Shown in pieces: positions 26,336 to 33,894 of a stretch of DNA of 64,000 nucleotides (position 1 is its first letter; the number at the start of each line of letters is the position of its first letter). Source of the DNA: Corallococcus macrosporus DSM 14697 (GTDB taxonomy: Bacteria; Myxococcota; Myxococcia; Myxococcales; Myxococcaceae). Location: contig NZ_CP022203.1 in the NCBI RefSeq assembly GCF_002305895.1, forward strand, positions 4,194,501 to 4,258,500. Reading direction: 5' to 3'. The notes below the pieces were generated by a model. It saw only the letters and a list, made by a program, of their open reading frames with translations. It searched no databases and was not told the DNA's origin. The translations under genes and the position numbers were made by a program.

Positions 26336-27151
26336 GTGAGGCACTCGCTGTGGGGGATGCTGCTGGCCGTGCCGCTGACGGCTTCCGGTCAGGGCAAGGA
26401 AGCGAAGGCCCCGAAGCCCACCGTCGCTGCCGTGAAGCCGGCACCGGGGGCGCCGGGAGTGAATTGGGAAGGCCAGGTCCTGCGAGCCACGGGTGCCGGT
26501 GCCCCCGACTTGAAGGCCTCCAACCCCGGGCAGGCCCGCCTGGGCGCCGAGCGGACCGCCAGACAGGCCGCCATTCAAGGTCTCCTGGAGCGGGCCGGGC
26601 GCATCCACATCAGCGCGGGCCGCACCGTGGCGGACGAACTGACCCGCGAGGACGTCCGCGAGCGCGTCGAGGCCGCCATCGGTGGCTACAAGGTCGTCGG
26701 CCGGCGCTTCTTCTCCGACAGTGGCGTGGAGATCGACGTGGAGCTGCCGCTGGCGGCCATCACCGCGGCGCTGCTCTCGCCTCCATCCGCGGACCCCGCC
26801 ATCGTCCTGAATGGCGCGGGCGCGAAGAAGTACACGGGCCTGGTGGTGGACGCGCGTGGGCTCGGGGTGCAGCCGGTGCTGGCGCCCCGCTTGGTGGATG
26901 ACAGCGGCAAGGCGCTCTACGGCGCGGCCGCGCTGGCCCGCGAGCACCGCGCGGCGACGGGCGTGGCCGCGTGGTTCCAGAGTCTGGACGCGGCGAAGAA
27001 GGCGGCGCTGGTGGGGGACAAGCCCCTGGTGGTGAAGGCCACCGGCTCGAAGGGCTCCGACCTGGTGCTGGCCTCGGAGGACGCGAAGGCGCTCGCCGAG
27101 GTGAACACACGCTTCCTGGCCGAGGGCCGGGTGGTCATCGTCACGCAGTGA
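26336..27151 (+). CDS. Secreted LPP20-like protein
   Basis: A 271-residue protein with an N-terminal signal (GMLLAVPLTASGQG). The GTG start at 26336 has GGAGG 7 nt upstream. The conserved core (about 60-150) has the alternating alpha/beta pattern ARQAAIQGLLERAGRI ... VRERVEAAIGGYKVV ... GVEIDVELPL, typical of the LPP20/FlgP-like fold of outer-membrane-associated proteins. The C-terminal half (TGLVVDARGLGVQPVLAPRL) resembles the extension seen in FlgP-type relatives. Function unknown. It is 22 nt before the PEGA lipoprotein gene and probably co-transcribed. Confidence 0.7.
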   Translation: MRHSLWGMLLAVPLTASGQGKEAKAPKPTVAAVKPAPGAPGVNWEGQVLRATGAGAPDLKASNPGQARLGAERTARQAAIQGLLERAGRIHISAGRTVADELTREDVRERVEAAIGGYKVVGRRFFSDSGVEIDVELPLAAITAALLSPPSADPAIVLNGAGAKKYTGLVVDARGLGVQPVLAPRLVDDSGKALYGAAALAREHRAATGVAAWFQSLDAAKKAALVGDKPLVVKATGSKGSDLVLASEDAKALAEVNTRFLAEGRVVIVTQ

Positions 27152-27173
27152 CTTCGAGGTCCTTGGCGCGCTG

Positions 27174-27536
27174 ATGCGGAAGGTATTGCTGTGGGTGGCG
27201 GTGTCGACGCTCGCCGGGTGTGCGAAGCGTCAGGAGCCCGAGTCCCTGCTCAAGGCCCGGGAGTTGATGGCGGAGGCCCAGAGTCCCAGCGGCAACCTGG
27301 CCCTGGTGTGCGAGCCCACGGACGCGGAGGTGTACCTGGACGGCGTCTGGCAGGGCCTGTGCAGTGACTTCAACGGTTCGCCCAAGGCGCTCCGGGTGGG
27401 CACCGGGCTCCACGAGATTGAGGTGAAGAAGCGGGGCTATTGGCCCTATACGACGTACTTCGAGCCCAGCCGGGCCCGGGCGCGGCTGACCATCCAGCTT
27501 CGCGCGAATGGGGCCTCGGGCGGTGGGGCGGAGTGA
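27174..27536 (+). CDS. PEGA-domain lipoprotein
   Basis: A 120-residue lipoprotein (lipobox TLAGC). After the signal and a short linker, residues about 40-115 form a single PEGA beta-sandwich domain (LALVCEPTDAEVYLDGVWQG ... LHEIEVKKRGYWPY). PEGA domains are surface-layer-like binding modules in bacteria. It follows the LPP20-like gene closely, suggesting both are envelope components. Confidence 0.82.
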   Translation: MRKVLLWVAVSTLAGCAKRQEPESLLKARELMAEAQSPSGNLALVCEPTDAEVYLDGVWQGLCSDFNGSPKALRVGTGLHEIEVKKRGYWPYTTYFEPSRARARLTIQLRANGASGGGAE

Positions 27537-27624
27537 GGCCTCGCCGGGTGTGAAGCGAGCGGGCGGACGGGCCCACCTGTTCCATCCGGGCGTCGCCGGG
27601 CGATGATTCCGGCGCTTTCATGAA

Positions 27625-28944
27625 GTGCAATCAGCACGAGCCGCCGCCGTAGCAGGGACTGAAGAGGAGAGCGCCATCGGACGCCGCAGGAAAGGTCATT
27701 CCCCCGCCGCCGTGAAACCCGCCGCCGCGCCGCCCGCGCCGGTCCGCCCCGTCCCCGTGCTGCACGAGGTGGCGCCGCCCCAGCCGCACGCCAAGGCCGT
27801 GTCTCCAGCGCAGCCGGCGCCCGTCGCGGAGCCCGTGGCGGTGGACGAGCGCGCGCTGTCCGAGTCGGACGCCCGCCGCATCGACCTGTGGTGGTCGGCG
27901 GTGATGCTGGGCTCGCTGGGCCTGGTGTTCGCGCTGCTCTCCGTGTTCGGCGGCGTGGCGGTGCCCGTGCTGCTCGCGCTGGCGGGGGCGTACGTGTTCA
28001 ACCCCATCGTCACCGAGCTGGAGAAGCGGCGGTTGAACCGCACCTGGGGGACGACGCTCGTCTTCGTGGCGGGCACGCTGATGCTGGTGGGCGGGGTGCT
28101 GTACCTCATCCCGGTGTTCCGCGAGGAGGCGTCGAAGCTGCCGGACTTCTTCAACCGCGCGAGCACCCAGGTGGTGCCGAAGGTGGAAGGGCTGGTGGGG
28201 CATTCGCTGCCGGACCTGGTGCGCCAGCGCACCACGGAGCTGGGACAGCAGGCGTCGGAGCTGGTCCAGAGCGCGGGCCCGGCGGCGGCGCGCATCCTGG
28301 CGAGCTTCGCGGGCAACACGGCGCGGCTGGTGGTGACGCTCCTGGGCCTGTCGGTGGTGCCGGTGCTGGCCTTCTTCTTCCTCCAGGACTACCCGCGGCT
28401 CATGGGCATGGTGAAGGACCTGCTGCCCCGGCGCGCGGTGGGGCTGGTGAGCCGGCGCTTCGCCGAGGTGGACGAGGTGCTCTCCGCCTTCGTGCGCGGG
28501 CAGCTCATCGTGGGCGGGGTGCTGTCGGTCATCTACGCGGTGGGCCTGTCCGCGGCGCGCATCGACATGGCCATCGTCATTGGCGTGATCGCCGGCTTCG
28601 GCAACATGGTGCCGTACCTGGGCACGGGCGTGGGCATCGTGCTGTCGCTGGTGGGGCTGATGCTGTCGTGGCAGGGGCCGTGGCAGCTCGCGGCGGTGGC
28701 GGCCACCTTCGTCATCGGGCAGATGCTGGAGGGCTTCGTCATCACCCCGCGCATCGTGGGGGAGAAGGTCGGCCTGGCGCCGGTGGCGGTCATCCTGGCC
28801 ATCCTCGCCTTCGGCGAGCTGTTCGGCTTCGTGGGCATCCTGCTGGCGGTGCCGGTGGCGGCCATCCTGAAGGTGGTGCTGAGCGTGGTGGTGCAGCGCT
28901 ACCAGCGGACGCGGCTGTACACGGGGGAGCCCAGGTCGCCGTGA
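27625..28944 (+). CDS. PerM/AI-2E-family transporter
   Basis: A polytopic membrane protein, up to 439 residues. The first ~85 residues are a hydrophilic Ala/Pro-rich extension; the rest shows about 8 membrane segments with the family signatures (NPIVTELEKRR, VPYLGTGVGIVLSLVG, GQMLEGFVITPRIVGE). Members export or exchange small molecules; the original AI-2 export role is not general. The start is uncertain: GTG 27625 has no clear ribosome site, and a non-ATG codon around 27679 follows GAAGAGGAG. The stop overlaps the next gene (GTGA). Confidence 0.82.
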   Translation: MQSARAAAVAGTEEESAIGRRRKGHSPAAVKPAAAPPAPVRPVPVLHEVAPPQPHAKAVSPAQPAPVAEPVAVDERALSESDARRIDLWWSAVMLGSLGLVFALLSVFGGVAVPVLLALAGAYVFNPIVTELEKRRLNRTWGTTLVFVAGTLMLVGGVLYLIPVFREEASKLPDFFNRASTQVVPKVEGLVGHSLPDLVRQRTTELGQQASELVQSAGPAAARILASFAGNTARLVVTLLGLSVVPVLAFFFLQDYPRLMGMVKDLLPRRAVGLVSRRFAEVDEVLSAFVRGQLIVGGVLSVIYAVGLSAARIDMAIVIGVIAGFGNMVPYLGTGVGIVLSLVGLMLSWQGPWQLAAVAATFVIGQMLEGFVITPRIVGEKVGLAPVAVILAILAFGELFGFVGILLAVPVAAILKVVLSVVVQRYQRTRLYTGEPRSP

Positions 28945-29648
28945 CGCGGTTGGAGGCGCTGCACGAGGAGATCACCGGCTGCCGGGCCTGCCCCCGGCTG
29001 GTGGCGTGGCGGGAGGAGGTGGCGCGGGTGAAGCGCCGCGCCTACCGCGACTGGAGCTACTGGGGCCTGCCGGTGCCGGGCTTCGGAGACCCGCAGGCGC
29101 GGCTCATCATCGTCGGGCTGGCGCCGGCGGCCCATGGGGCGAACCGGACGGGGCGGATGTTCACCGGGGACCGGTCCGGGGACTTCCTCTATGCCGGGCT
29201 GCACCGCGCGGGCTTCGCGAACCAGGCGCGCAGCGAGCACCGGGAGGACGGGCTCCGGCTCCACGACGCGTTCATCGTCTCGGCGGCGCGGTGTGCGCCT
29301 CCGGACAACAAGCCCCTCCCGGAGGAGCTGGCCCGGTGCGCGCCGTTCCTGGACCGCGAGCTGGCGCTGCTGCCGGGCAGGGTGCTGCTGGCGCTGGGGG
29401 CCATTGGCTGGAACGCCGCGCTGGTGGCCCTGGCGCGGCAGGGGATGCAGGTGCCGTCGCCTCGGCCCGCGTTCGGCCATGGGGCGGAGCTGCGCCTGCC
29501 GGGCGGCCGGACGCTGCTGGGCTGCTACCACGTCAGTCAGCAGAACACGCAGACGGGGCGGCTCACCCCGGCGATGTTCGACGCCGTCATGGCCCGGGTC
29601 CACGCGCTGCTGGAAACGGCGGATCCGAAGGGGCGCGGGAAGAGTTGA
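28941..29648 (+). CDS. Uracil-DNA glycosylase, family 5 (UdgB-like)
   Basis: A 235-residue DNA-repair enzyme that removes uracil (and often hypoxanthine) from DNA. It has the UdgB hallmarks: motif A GLAPAAHGANRTGR from residue 59, the FTGDRSGDFLY continuation, HVSQQNTQTG near the C-terminus, and four cysteines (14, 17, 118, 133) arranged for a 4Fe-4S cluster. The catalytic loop uses Ala/Asn rather than the Asp of family 1. GTG at 28941 overlaps the upstream stop as GTGA, so it is translationally coupled to the PerM gene. Confidence 0.9.
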   Translation: MTRLEALHEEITGCRACPRLVAWREEVARVKRRAYRDWSYWGLPVPGFGDPQARLIIVGLAPAAHGANRTGRMFTGDRSGDFLYAGLHRAGFANQARSEHREDGLRLHDAFIVSAARCAPPDNKPLPEELARCAPFLDRELALLPGRVLLALGAIGWNAALVALARQGMQVPSPRPAFGHGAELRLPGGRTLLGCYHVSQQNTQTGRLTPAMFDAVMARVHALLETADPKGRGKS

Positions 29649-29667
29649 AGAACCCTTCTGTGTTTCC

Positions 29668-29697
29668 TTGACAGCTCGGGGAGCCCGCTGGTATTCC
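29668..29697 (+). promoter_or_regulatory. Sigma-70-type promoter of tRNA-Val
   Basis: TTGACA (29668-29673), 18-nt spacer, TATTCC (29692-29697), 30 nt before the tRNA. The -35 is a perfect consensus. Confidence 0.7.
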
Positions 29698-29726
29698 CCG
29701 CGCCACCAAAGCGGCTGCAACGCCAA

Positions 29727-29798
<72 letters not shown>

Positions 29799-29817
29799 TC
29801 ATCAGTGAGTGACTTTC

Positions 29818-29861
29818 AGCGGGCGGCATGGCTTCCAAAGAGCCTGCCGCCCGCTGTTTTT
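29818..29861 (+). terminator. Intrinsic terminator after tRNA-Val
   Basis: An 11-bp perfect stem AGCGGGCGGCA / TGCCGCCCGCT (29818-29828 with 29845-29855), an inner GGCT/AGCC helix, then GTTTTT. It ends 11 nt before the thrS start and separates the tRNA from thrS; thrS then needs its own promoter or read-through. Confidence 0.85.
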
Positions 29862-29872
29862 CCGAGGTTCGT

Positions 29873-31801
29873 ATGTCCGACATCATCACGGTGACGCTCC
29901 CCGACGGCTCGCAGAAGCAGACGTCCCGGGGCACCACCATCGCGGACTTCGTGCGGGAGAGCATCGGCCCCGGCCTGGCGAAGGCCGCCCTGTTCGCGCG
30001 CGTCAATGGCCAGGACATGGACCTGGCGCGCAAGCTGGACGAGGACGCGAAGCTCCAGATCTTCACCCCCAAGAGCCCCGAGTCCCTGGAGCTCATCCGC
30101 CATGACGCCGCCCACGTGGTGGCCAGCGCGGTGCAGAGGCTGTTCCCCGGCACGCAGGTGACCATCGGTCCCGCGACGGAGGAGGGCTTCTATTACGACT
30201 TCTTCCGCGAGAAGCCCTTCACGCCCGAGGACCTGGAGAAGATCGAGGCCGAGGCGAACGCCGAGCTGAAGCGGGACATGGCCTTCGTCCGCACGGAGAT
30301 CTCCATGGACGAGGCCGTGCGCCTCTTCGAGGAGAAGGGCGAGAAGTTCAAGGTCGAGATCGTCAAGGACATCGCGGCCAAGGGCGCCAAGACGCTGACG
30401 CTCTACACCCACGGCGACTGGGTGGACTTCTGCCTGGGGCCCCACGCGCCCAGCACGGGGAAGATCGGCGTCATCAAGATCCTCTCCTCCAGCGGCGCGT
30501 ACTGGCGCGGTGACCACCGCAACCCGATGCTCCAGCGCGTCTACGGCACGGCCTTCTTCGACAAGAAGCAGCTCGCGGAGTACCTGAACCGCATCGAGGA
30601 GTCGAAGAAGCGCGACCACCGCAAGCTGGGCAAGGAGCTGGACCTCTTCCACTTCCACCCGTACTCGCCGGGCTCCGCGTTCTGGACCCCGAAGGGCACC
30701 ACGCTCTACACCACGCTGTCGAACTGGATGCGTCAGCTCACCCAGAACGACGGCTACGTGGAGATCAAGACGCCCCTGATGTTCAACAAGGGGCTGTGGG
30801 AGACCAGCGGCCACTGGGGCAAGTACAAGGAGAACATGTTCCTCGTGCTCGACAGCGAGTCCGGGGAGCATGACTTCTCGCTCAAGCCGATGAACTGCCC
30901 GTCGCACCACCTGTTCTACGGCTTCAAGAAGCACAGCTACCGCGACCTGCCGCTGCGCTTCCACACCCAGGACGTGCTGCACCGCAACGAGGCGGCGGGC
31001 TCCCTGGGCGGCCTCACGCGCGTGCGCCAGTTCGCGCAGGACGACGCGCACATCTACTGCACCGAGGCGCAGATCACGGATGAAGTCCGGCGCTTCGTGA
31101 AGCTGCTGGACCACGTCTACAAGGCGGTGGGCCTCACCTACGCGGTGAAGCTGTCCACCCGGCCCGAGCAGCGCCTGGGCGATGACTCCCTGTGGGACCG
31201 CGCCGAGGGCGACCTCAAGGCGGCGCTGGATTCGCTGGGCCTCCCGTACGAGCTGGCCCCGGGCGACGGCGCCTTCTACGGCCCGAAGATCGACTTCGCG
31301 GTGTCGGACAGCATCGGCCGCCGGTGGCAGCTCGGCACCATGCAGTTGGACTACCTGGCCCCCGAGCGCTTCGACCTGACCTACGTGGGCGAGGACAACG
31401 CCGAGCACCGGCCCGTGGTGCTCCACCGCGCCATCTTCGGCTCCTTCGAGCGCTTCACGGCCATCCTCATCGAGCACTTCGCCGGCGCCTTCCCGGCCTG
31501 GCTGGCCCCCGTCCAGGCGGTGCTGGTGACGGTGGCGGACCGCCAGAACGACTACGCCCGGAAGGTGCGGGACACCCTGAAGGCCAAGGGCTACCGGGTG
31601 GAGTTCGACGAGCGCGGCCTGTCGATGAACGCGAAAATCCGCGAGGCGCAGCTCCAGAAGGTGCCGTTCACCCTGGTGGTGGGCGACAACGAGGTGTCCG
31701 GCGAGGGCGTGTCCCCCCGGCGCTACGGCGGCGAGGACCTCAAGACGATGAAGCTGGCGGACTTCGAGGCCCTGCTGGCGAAGGAAGCGGCCCTGCCGTG
31801 A
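29873..31801 (+). CDS. thrS: Threonyl-tRNA synthetase
   Basis: A 642-residue class II synthetase that charges tRNA-Thr. It has the full bacterial order: TGS domain (1-65), editing/SAD domain (about 70-230, with [11 protein letters not shown] and the zinc-like pocket), catalytic core with MNCPSHH (Cys342 ligating zinc) and [17 protein letters not shown] (motif 2), and the anticodon-binding domain (about 540-642, [18 protein letters not shown]). The ATG at 29873 was chosen because the in-frame start 45 nt earlier lies inside the terminator hairpin. Unusually, no infC follows before rpmI. Confidence 0.97.
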   Translation: MSDIITVTLPDGSQKQTSRGTTIADFVRESIGPGLAKAALFARVNGQDMDLARKLDEDAKLQIFTPKSPESLELIRHDAAHVVASAVQRLFPGTQVTIGPATEEGFYYDFFREKPFTPEDLEKIEAEANAELKRDMAFVRTEISMDEAVRLFEEKGEKFKVEIVKDIAAKGAKTLTLYTHGDWVDFCLGPHAPSTGKIGVIKILSSSGAYWRGDHRNPMLQRVYGTAFFDKKQLAEYLNRIEESKKRDHRKLGKELDLFHFHPYSPGSAFWTPKGTTLYTTLSNWMRQLTQNDGYVEIKTPLMFNKGLWETSGHWGKYKENMFLVLDSESGEHDFSLKPMNCPSHHLFYGFKKHSYRDLPLRFHTQDVLHRNEAAGSLGGLTRVRQFAQDDAHIYCTEAQITDEVRRFVKLLDHVYKAVGLTYAVKLSTRPEQRLGDDSLWDRAEGDLKAALDSLGLPYELAPGDGAFYGPKIDFAVSDSIGRRWQLGTMQLDYLAPERFDLTYVGEDNAEHRPVVLHRAIFGSFERFTAILIEHFAGAFPAWLAPVQAVLVTVADRQNDYARKVRDTLKAKGYRVEFDERGLSMNAKIREAQLQKVPFTLVVGDNEVSGEGVSPRRYGGEDLKTMKLADFEALLAKEAALP

Positions 31802-31839
31802 TCCGGAGGTCAGGACGCCTGTCTGCTTGCTGACGGGCC

Positions 31840-31867
31840 TTGACTCCCGGTTGCACCTAAGTATCTT
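31840..31867 (+). promoter_or_regulatory. Candidate promoter for rpmI-rplT
   Basis: TTGACT (31840-31845), 16-nt spacer, TATCTT (31862-31867), about 100 nt before rpmI. It would let the ribosomal-protein genes be expressed independently of thrS, leaving a leader long enough for L20 autoregulation, though I see no clear L20 site. Confidence 0.5.
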
Positions 31868-31969
31868 GGCGCACTTTCGAGGGGAGCCTGCCCAAGTTCC
31901 CCAGTTTCCGAGAGTTCTCGCACCGGCCGCGGCAGTCCCAGCGGCGCAGTGCATGGAAGGATCAGGACG

Positions 31970-32176
31970 ATGCCGAAGTTGAAGACCCGCAGCAGCGCGA
32001 AGAAGCGCTTTGACGTGAAGAAGAGCGGCAAGGTCAAGTACGGCAAGGCCTTCGCGAAGCACCTCTTCACGTTCTCGAAGACGCCGAAGTCCAAGCGCAA
32101 CGGCCGCGGCACCGGTCATCTTCGCGACATGGACGCGAAGAAGGTCATCAAGGAGATGTTCCCCTACGGGGGCTGA
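31970..32176 (+). CDS. rpmI: Ribosomal protein L35
   Basis: A 68-residue large-subunit protein, highly basic, opening MPKLKTRSSAKKRF, which is the L35 signature, and containing the KRNGRGT and FPYGG segments of the family. GGAAGGA lies 8 nt before the ATG at 31970; an in-frame start 21 nt upstream lacks a site. It is followed by rplT after 98 nt, the conserved pair. Normally infC precedes it. Confidence 0.97.
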   Translation: MPKLKTRSSAKKRFDVKKSGKVKYGKAFAKHLFTFSKTPKSKRNGRGTGHLRDMDAKKVIKEMFPYGG

Positions 32177-32274
32177 TTTCGCGGTCCTGAAGTCAGGATT
32201 ACGTGGCCTCGTCGGAGCGGCGGTACGCCTGCGCCGGGGGGCTTCTCAACTACGCAGTCCGAAGTGAGGCAGTC

Positions 32275-32622
32275 ATGCGCGTGAAGAAGGGCGTCAAGGC
32301 CCGTCGTCGTCGTAATCGGATTTTGAAGCTGGCCAAGGGTTTCCGCGGCCGTCGGAAGAACTGCTACAAGCGCGCCAACCAGGCGGTTGAGCGGGCGCTG
32401 GACTACGCCAGCCGCGACCGCATGCAGCGCAAGCGGGACTTCCGTCGCCTGTGGATCGTCCGCATCAACGCGGCGGCCCGCACGGTCGGCCTGTCCTACT
32501 CGAAGCTGATCGCGGGCCTCGCGAAGGCGAAGATCGGCCTGGACCGCAAGGTCCTGTCCGACATGGCCATCGCGGATCCCTCGGGTTTTGCGGCCGTCGC
32601 CAACATCGCGAAGGCGGCCTGA
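32275..32622 (+). CDS. rplT: Ribosomal protein L20
   Basis: A 115-residue protein that binds 23S rRNA early in 50S assembly and in many bacteria represses its own operon. It opens [13 protein letters not shown] and has the conserved [15 protein letters not shown] and [19 protein letters not shown] blocks. ATG 32275 was chosen because earlier in-frame starts add residues that no L20 has. The gene ends 81 nt before a strong terminator. Confidence 0.98.
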   Translation: MRVKKGVKARRRRNRILKLAKGFRGRRKNCYKRANQAVERALDYASRDRMQRKRDFRRLWIVRINAAARTVGLSYSKLIAGLAKAKIGLDRKVLSDMAIADPSGFAAVANIAKAA

Positions 32623-32629
32623 GACACAT

Positions 32630-32734
32630 CCAGCCCCCAAGGCTGGAGACAGAACGGGTGGGGTGGTGGGCTGACGCTGGCCACCCTGTCCGGATGTTTG
32701 AACGGGCTGCCTCTTCGGGGCGGCCCTTTTTTTT
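32630..32734 (+). terminator. Structured leader ending in an intrinsic terminator before pheS
   Basis: First a hairpin CCAGCC/GGCTGG (32630-32646), then a region with GGGTGG/CCACCC pairing, then GGGCTGCC (32704-32711) with GGCGGCCC (32719-32726) and eight T residues (32727-32734). It terminates rplT transcription, or acts as an attenuator for pheST, which starts 49 nt later. Confidence 0.8.
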
Positions 32735-32782
32735 GCCTCGGCGCCAAGGGCGCGCGGGGAACTGGAACGGAGGCGGAAGTCC

Positions 32783-33832
32783 ATGCGGGATCGGTTGCTG
32801 GCGCTCGCGGAGTCCGCGAGGCGGGAGATTGGCGGCGCGTCGGAGCTGTCCGCGGTGGAAGCGCTGCGGGTCCGCTACCTGGGCAAGAAGGGCGAGCTGT
32901 CCGGCGTGCTGGGCGGCATGGGCAAGCTGCCCCCGGACGAGCGGCGCTCGCTGGGCGAGGTGGCCAACAGCGTGAAGGCGGAGCTGGAGAAGCTGCTCGC
33001 CGAGGCCGTGGAGCGCGCCGAGGCGGCCGCGCTGGAGGCCCAGCTCCAGGGCCCGGGCCTGGACGTGACGCTGCCGGGACGCGGCGTGGCGCTGGGCAGC
33101 CGGCACCCCGTGTCGCGGACGATGGAGGAGATTGTCCGGACCTTCGCGCGGCTCGGCTTCGACGTGGCCAGCGGCCCGGAGATCGAGCTGGACTACTTCA
33201 ACTTCGAGGCGCTGAACCTGCCCAAGGACCACCCCGCGCGGGACATGCAGGACACCTTCTACGTGGACGAGGCCACCCTGGGCCACGCGAAGAAGGCGGA
33301 CAGCTCCGCGCTGCTGCGCACGCACACGTCGCCGGTGCAGGTGCGGTACATGCTGAACCGCAAGCCGCCCATCCGCGCGGTGATGCCGGGCCGGGTGTAC
33401 CGGCGCGACTCGGACCTCACGCACACGCCGATGTTCCACCAGGTGGAGGGCCTGCTGGTGGACAAGGGCGTGACGTTCGCCGAGCTGAAGGGCTCGCTGG
33501 CGGCCTTCGTGACGGCGTTCTTCGGCTCGGACACGCGCACCCGCTTCCGCCCGTCCTTCTTCCCCTTCACGGAGCCCTCCGCGGAGGTGGACATCACCTG
33601 CACGAACTGCAGCGGCAAGGGCTGCCGCATCTGCAAGCAGACGGGGTGGCTGGAGGTGCTGGGCAGCGGCATGGTGCACCCCAACGTCTTCACGTCCGCC
33701 GGGTATGACCCGAACGAGGTGACGGGCTACGCGTTCGGCATGGGCGTGGAGCGCATCGCCATGCTGCGCTACCGCATCGACGACCTGCGGATGATGTTCG
33801 AGAACGACGCGCGCTTCCTCGAGCAGTTCTGA
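32783..33832 (+). CDS. pheS: Phenylalanyl-tRNA synthetase, alpha subunit
   Basis: A 349-residue class II catalytic subunit of the (alpha-beta)2 PheRS. It has an N-terminal coiled coil (about 1-90), then the catalytic core with motif 2 [20 protein letters not shown] and motif 3 [13 protein letters not shown] Cys-rich insert ([17 protein letters not shown]), seen in many bacteria, could bind zinc. GGAGG and GGAAG lie upstream of ATG 32783. It is followed 62 nt later by pheT in the usual pheST order. Confidence 0.97.
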   Translation: MRDRLLALAESARREIGGASELSAVEALRVRYLGKKGELSGVLGGMGKLPPDERRSLGEVANSVKAELEKLLAEAVERAEAAALEAQLQGPGLDVTLPGRGVALGSRHPVSRTMEEIVRTFARLGFDVASGPEIELDYFNFEALNLPKDHPARDMQDTFYVDEATLGHAKKADSSALLRTHTSPVQVRYMLNRKPPIRAVMPGRVYRRDSDLTHTPMFHQVEGLLVDKGVTFAELKGSLAAFVTAFFGSDTRTRFRPSFFPFTEPSAEVDITCTNCSGKGCRICKQTGWLEVLGSGMVHPNVFTSAGYDPNEVTGYAFGMGVERIAMLRYRIDDLRMMFENDARFLEQF

Positions 33833-33894
33833 GATTCCAGGGGGCCGCTTCGTGGGCCCCCGTGTTCCAGCCGGTAGAAGAAGAGGGTGGACCT

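Noticed and set aside
29828-29872. N-terminal extension of ThrRS
   Set aside because: The start codon lies within the stem of a terminator; the internal ATG gives the canonical N-terminus.
32640-32734. T-box riboswitch before pheS
   Set aside because: No AGGGTGGNACCGCG-like T-box sequence or specifier loop is visible.
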